A stretch of 7,896 bases of DNA from Pseudomonadota bacterium (lineage in GTDB: Bacteria > Pseudomonadota > Alphaproteobacteria > Sphingomonadales > Sphingomonadaceae), in contig JAEZCS010000161.1 of NCBI GenBank assembly GCA_023433445.1, positions 1 to 7,896 of the forward strand, in the 5' to 3' direction. Shown here in pieces: positions 6,852 to 7,896 of this stretch. Below the pieces are notes generated by a model. That model saw nothing but the letters and a program-made list of their open reading frames with translations, was not told the origin of the DNA and did no database searches. The translations under genes were made by a program, and so were the position numbers. The first letter of the stretch is position 1; each line of letters opens with the position of its first letter.

Positions 6852-6878
6852 TCTCTATCATATATGTAGAGTTAACTC
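6852..6878. promoter_or_regulatory. AT-rich motif cluster, likely promoter/operator of receptor unit
   Basis: This short stretch contains TATCATATATGT (6856-6867), flanked by CTCTA (6853-6857) and TAGAG (6867-6871), which are inverse copies. It runs straight into the perfect 10-bp palindrome GAGTTAACTC (6869-6878). TATCAT could serve as a -10 box (one mismatch to TATAAT). TATCAT, one or two bases, then TATGT also occurs before the porin at 5326-5337. The site lies about 340 bases before the small ORF, so the leader would be long. Confidence 0.35.
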
Positions 6879-7152
6879 ACACGGACGACTGGTCATCGTC
6901 CTGGGCAATCGCCTGAACCGACCCGCGGCTTTTGAAGGGGTGCAGCTTGCTCCGCGTCAACAACGGCTAAAGCGTGCGATGCTAAGGCGACTACGCCAGG
7001 GATCGTGTTCTCCCCCCAGGAGAATAGACGATGCATATACGCTCAATAATCTGCCGTTCCGGCACCACTTCGTCTCCCGAAGCGATCGTGCGTTCGCGTC
7101 GGGCACGAAGGTGTTCCGCCAGACACATCTGACCACATCCATCTGATCTATC

Positions 7153-7209
7153 GGACGACGCCGTCCCGCGCATTCTTGAGGATGCGCCTCCGGCGGTTCC
7201 GTGCGGAGG
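7153..7209 (+). ncRNA. Putative structured leader: three tandem hairpins covering a ribosome binding site
   Basis: Three stems follow one another almost without gaps: GGACG/CGTCC (7153-7157 with 7162-7166), GCGCAT/ATGCGC (7168-7173 with 7182-7187) and CCTCCG/CGGAGG (7187-7192 with 7204-7209). The right arm of the third contains most of the GGAGGG ribosome binding site (7205-7210) of the ORF starting at 7219, so folding would block it. GAGG at 7178-7181 in the second loop could instead pair with CCTC at 7187-7190, which would free that site. A regulatory RNA is inferred from pairing alone; GC-rich DNA makes some such stems by chance. Confidence 0.3.
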
Positions 7210-7218
7210 GATAATGTC

Positions 7219-7404
7219 ATGGCTGAACGCAGTAACGGCGCCGCAGGTCGCGGCGCCACGGATCCCCGCGCCTATTCCGTTTCGTTGCAACAGGCCGCGG
7301 CAGCGATCTTTGGCATCTCGCCAACCTTGAACCACGCTGGGGCGCCTTCAGCTCCATCGCCAGCACAACATAATGAAACCACAGGGAAAATCAGTGAACC
7401 ATAA
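7219..7404 (+). CDS. Small ORF of unknown function overlapping the receptor start
   Basis: A 61-codon frame from ATG 7219 to TAA 7402-7404. Its support is the ribosome binding site: GGAGGG at 7205-7210 with 8-base spacing, the best in this part of the window. The predicted peptide is rich in Ala, Ser and Pro (AGAPSAPSPAQ at 40-50), has a short apolar middle (QQAAAAIFGI, 24-33), and shows no signal peptide, cysteine pair or family I recognise. Its last 32 bases overlap the TonB receptor ORF counted from ATG 7373, or 11 bases counted from GTG 7394. That overlap would suit translational coupling or a leader peptide. It may equally be a chance frame in GC-rich DNA; no function is claimed. Confidence 0.35.
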   Translation: MAERSNGAAGRGATDPRAYSVSLQQAAAAIFGISPTLNHAGAPSAPSPAQHNETTGKISEP

Positions 7405-7896
7405 TGTTCAACCGAAAGGGTCATTCACCGGTCGTCAGCGCCTGTTGCTATCCGTCGCCGTCCTCGGCGGCCTCGGTTGCAATCCGGCTGTCGCCAATGA
7501 CGGGATAGGCGCCGCCCCTCTCGCGGAGGCGGTCCCCTTCGATGCGGCGGAGAGTGGAGAGGCCATTACTGTCACCGCCCGCCGTCGCGAAGAAGACGCG
7601 CAGGACGTGCCTATCGCGCTTAGCGTCATCAGCGCCGATACGCTCGACAAGACCGGCAATTTCACGCTAGGCCAGGTGCAGCAGCTCGTCCCCAGTCTTC
7701 AGATCTTCAGCTTCAATCCGCGCAACACCAACGTCAATATTCGTGGGCTCGGCGCCAACGTCGCGCTGACGAATGACGGGTTGGAAAATGGCGTCGGCTT
7801 CTATCTCGACAATGTCTATTATGGCCGTCCCGGCCAGTCGCAGTTCGATCTGGTCGACCTGCAGCAGATAGAAGTGCTGCGCGGCCCGCAAGGCAC
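7373..7896 (+). CDS. TonB-dependent outer-membrane receptor, N-terminal part
   Basis: The frame is open to the window end and gives the first 174 residues of a TonB-dependent receptor, which imports large or scarce solutes (glycan fragments, siderophores) using TonB energy. A hydrophobic run RLLLSVAVLGGLG (23-35) followed by NPAVAND is the likely signal peptide. EAITVTARRREE (63-74) is a typical TonB box region of sphingomonad receptors. The plug domain starts near 77 and shows VPIALSVISADTL, the NIRGLG turn (122-127), FYLDNVYYGRPG and IEVLRGPQGT, all standard plug motifs. The 22-strand barrel lies beyond the window. ATG 7373 is the first possible start after an in-frame TGA at 7328-7330 but lacks a ribosome binding site. 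GTG 7394 has AGGGA six bases ahead and is a serious alternative. The N-terminus before the signal is unusually long with ATG 7373. Substrate cannot be read from this part. Confidence 0.88.
   Translation, partial: MKPQGKSVNHNVQPKGSFTGRQRLLLSVAVLGGLGCNPAVANDGIGAAPLAEAVPFDAAESGEAITVTARRREEDAQDVPIALSVISADTLDKTGNFTLGQVQQLVPSLQIFSFNPRNTNVNIRGLGANVALTNDGLENGVGFYLDNVYYGRPGQSQFDLVDLQQIEVLRGPQG

Larger units (their letters stand above)
6702..7218. other. 517-base gap between porin and TonB receptor region
   Basis: No gene can be supported here; several frames are open, but they conflict and none has both a start with a ribosome binding site and recognisable content. It holds a hairpin right after the porin stop (6707-6730), an AT-rich motif cluster at 6852-6878, the 9-mer GATGCATAT at 7030-7038 (also in the palindrome before the porin), and a run of hairpins at 7153-7209 leading into the small ORF. 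The left half probably ends the porin transcript; the right half probably holds the promoter and leader of the receptor. Confidence 0.5.

Noticed and set aside
7214..7330. Alternative 38-codon frame from ATG 7214
   Set aside because: It is only four bases from the same ribosome binding site, shorter than the frame at 7219, and gives an Arg/Pro-rich peptide typical of a wrong frame.

Overview
The window looks like a piece of a sphingomonad-type alphaproteobacterial genome (Sphingobium, Novosphingobium or Sphingomonas relatives). The grounds are a fairly GC-rich coding style, an alginate_exp-family outer-membrane porin, a large TonB-dependent receptor, an IS66 transposase end and a Crp/Fnr regulator of a type common in that group. 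This assignment is inferred from family content, not from a marker gene.

Layout, left to right, with all recognised genes on the + strand. Positions 1-127 are the right end of an IS66-family insertion sequence (transposase C-terminus plus terminal repeat). A 597-base gap follows with no convincing gene but with a neat inverted repeat at 552-567. A Crp/Fnr-family regulator at 725-1497 is broken by one frameshift near 914-920. A two-ACT-domain protein of the GcvR type lies at 1684-2208. A secreted family GH79 (heparanase/beta-glucuronidase-like) glycoside hydrolase lies at 2576-4141. A CxxC-type AhpD/carboxymuconolactone-decarboxylase-like protein lies at 4675-5130. An alginate-export-type porin lies at 5361-6701. 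The 5' part of a TonB-dependent receptor lies at 7373-7896 and runs off the window, preceded by a small ORF with a strong ribosome binding site at 7219-7404.

GH79 hydrolase, outer-membrane porin and TonB receptor together suggest a loose glycan-utilisation locus for a uronic-acid-containing polymer: cleavage outside the cytoplasm, then passage through the porin and receptor. The genes are separated by long gaps, so this is a neighbourhood and not one operon. A related AT-rich motif (TATCAT, 1-2 nt, TATGT) lies before both the porin and the receptor and may reflect shared control.

About 30 percent of the window is non-coding, which is high for a bacterium. Some gaps hold minus-strand frames that read like protein but have no start, possibly gene remnants. 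With the IS66 end and the frameshifted regulator, this points to a region under rearrangement. The most intriguing unexplained item is the leader at 7153-7219: three successive short hairpins, the last covering the ribosome binding site of the small ORF that overlaps the receptor start. I saw no CRISPR array, tRNA or rRNA, and no clear sign of a wholly new system.
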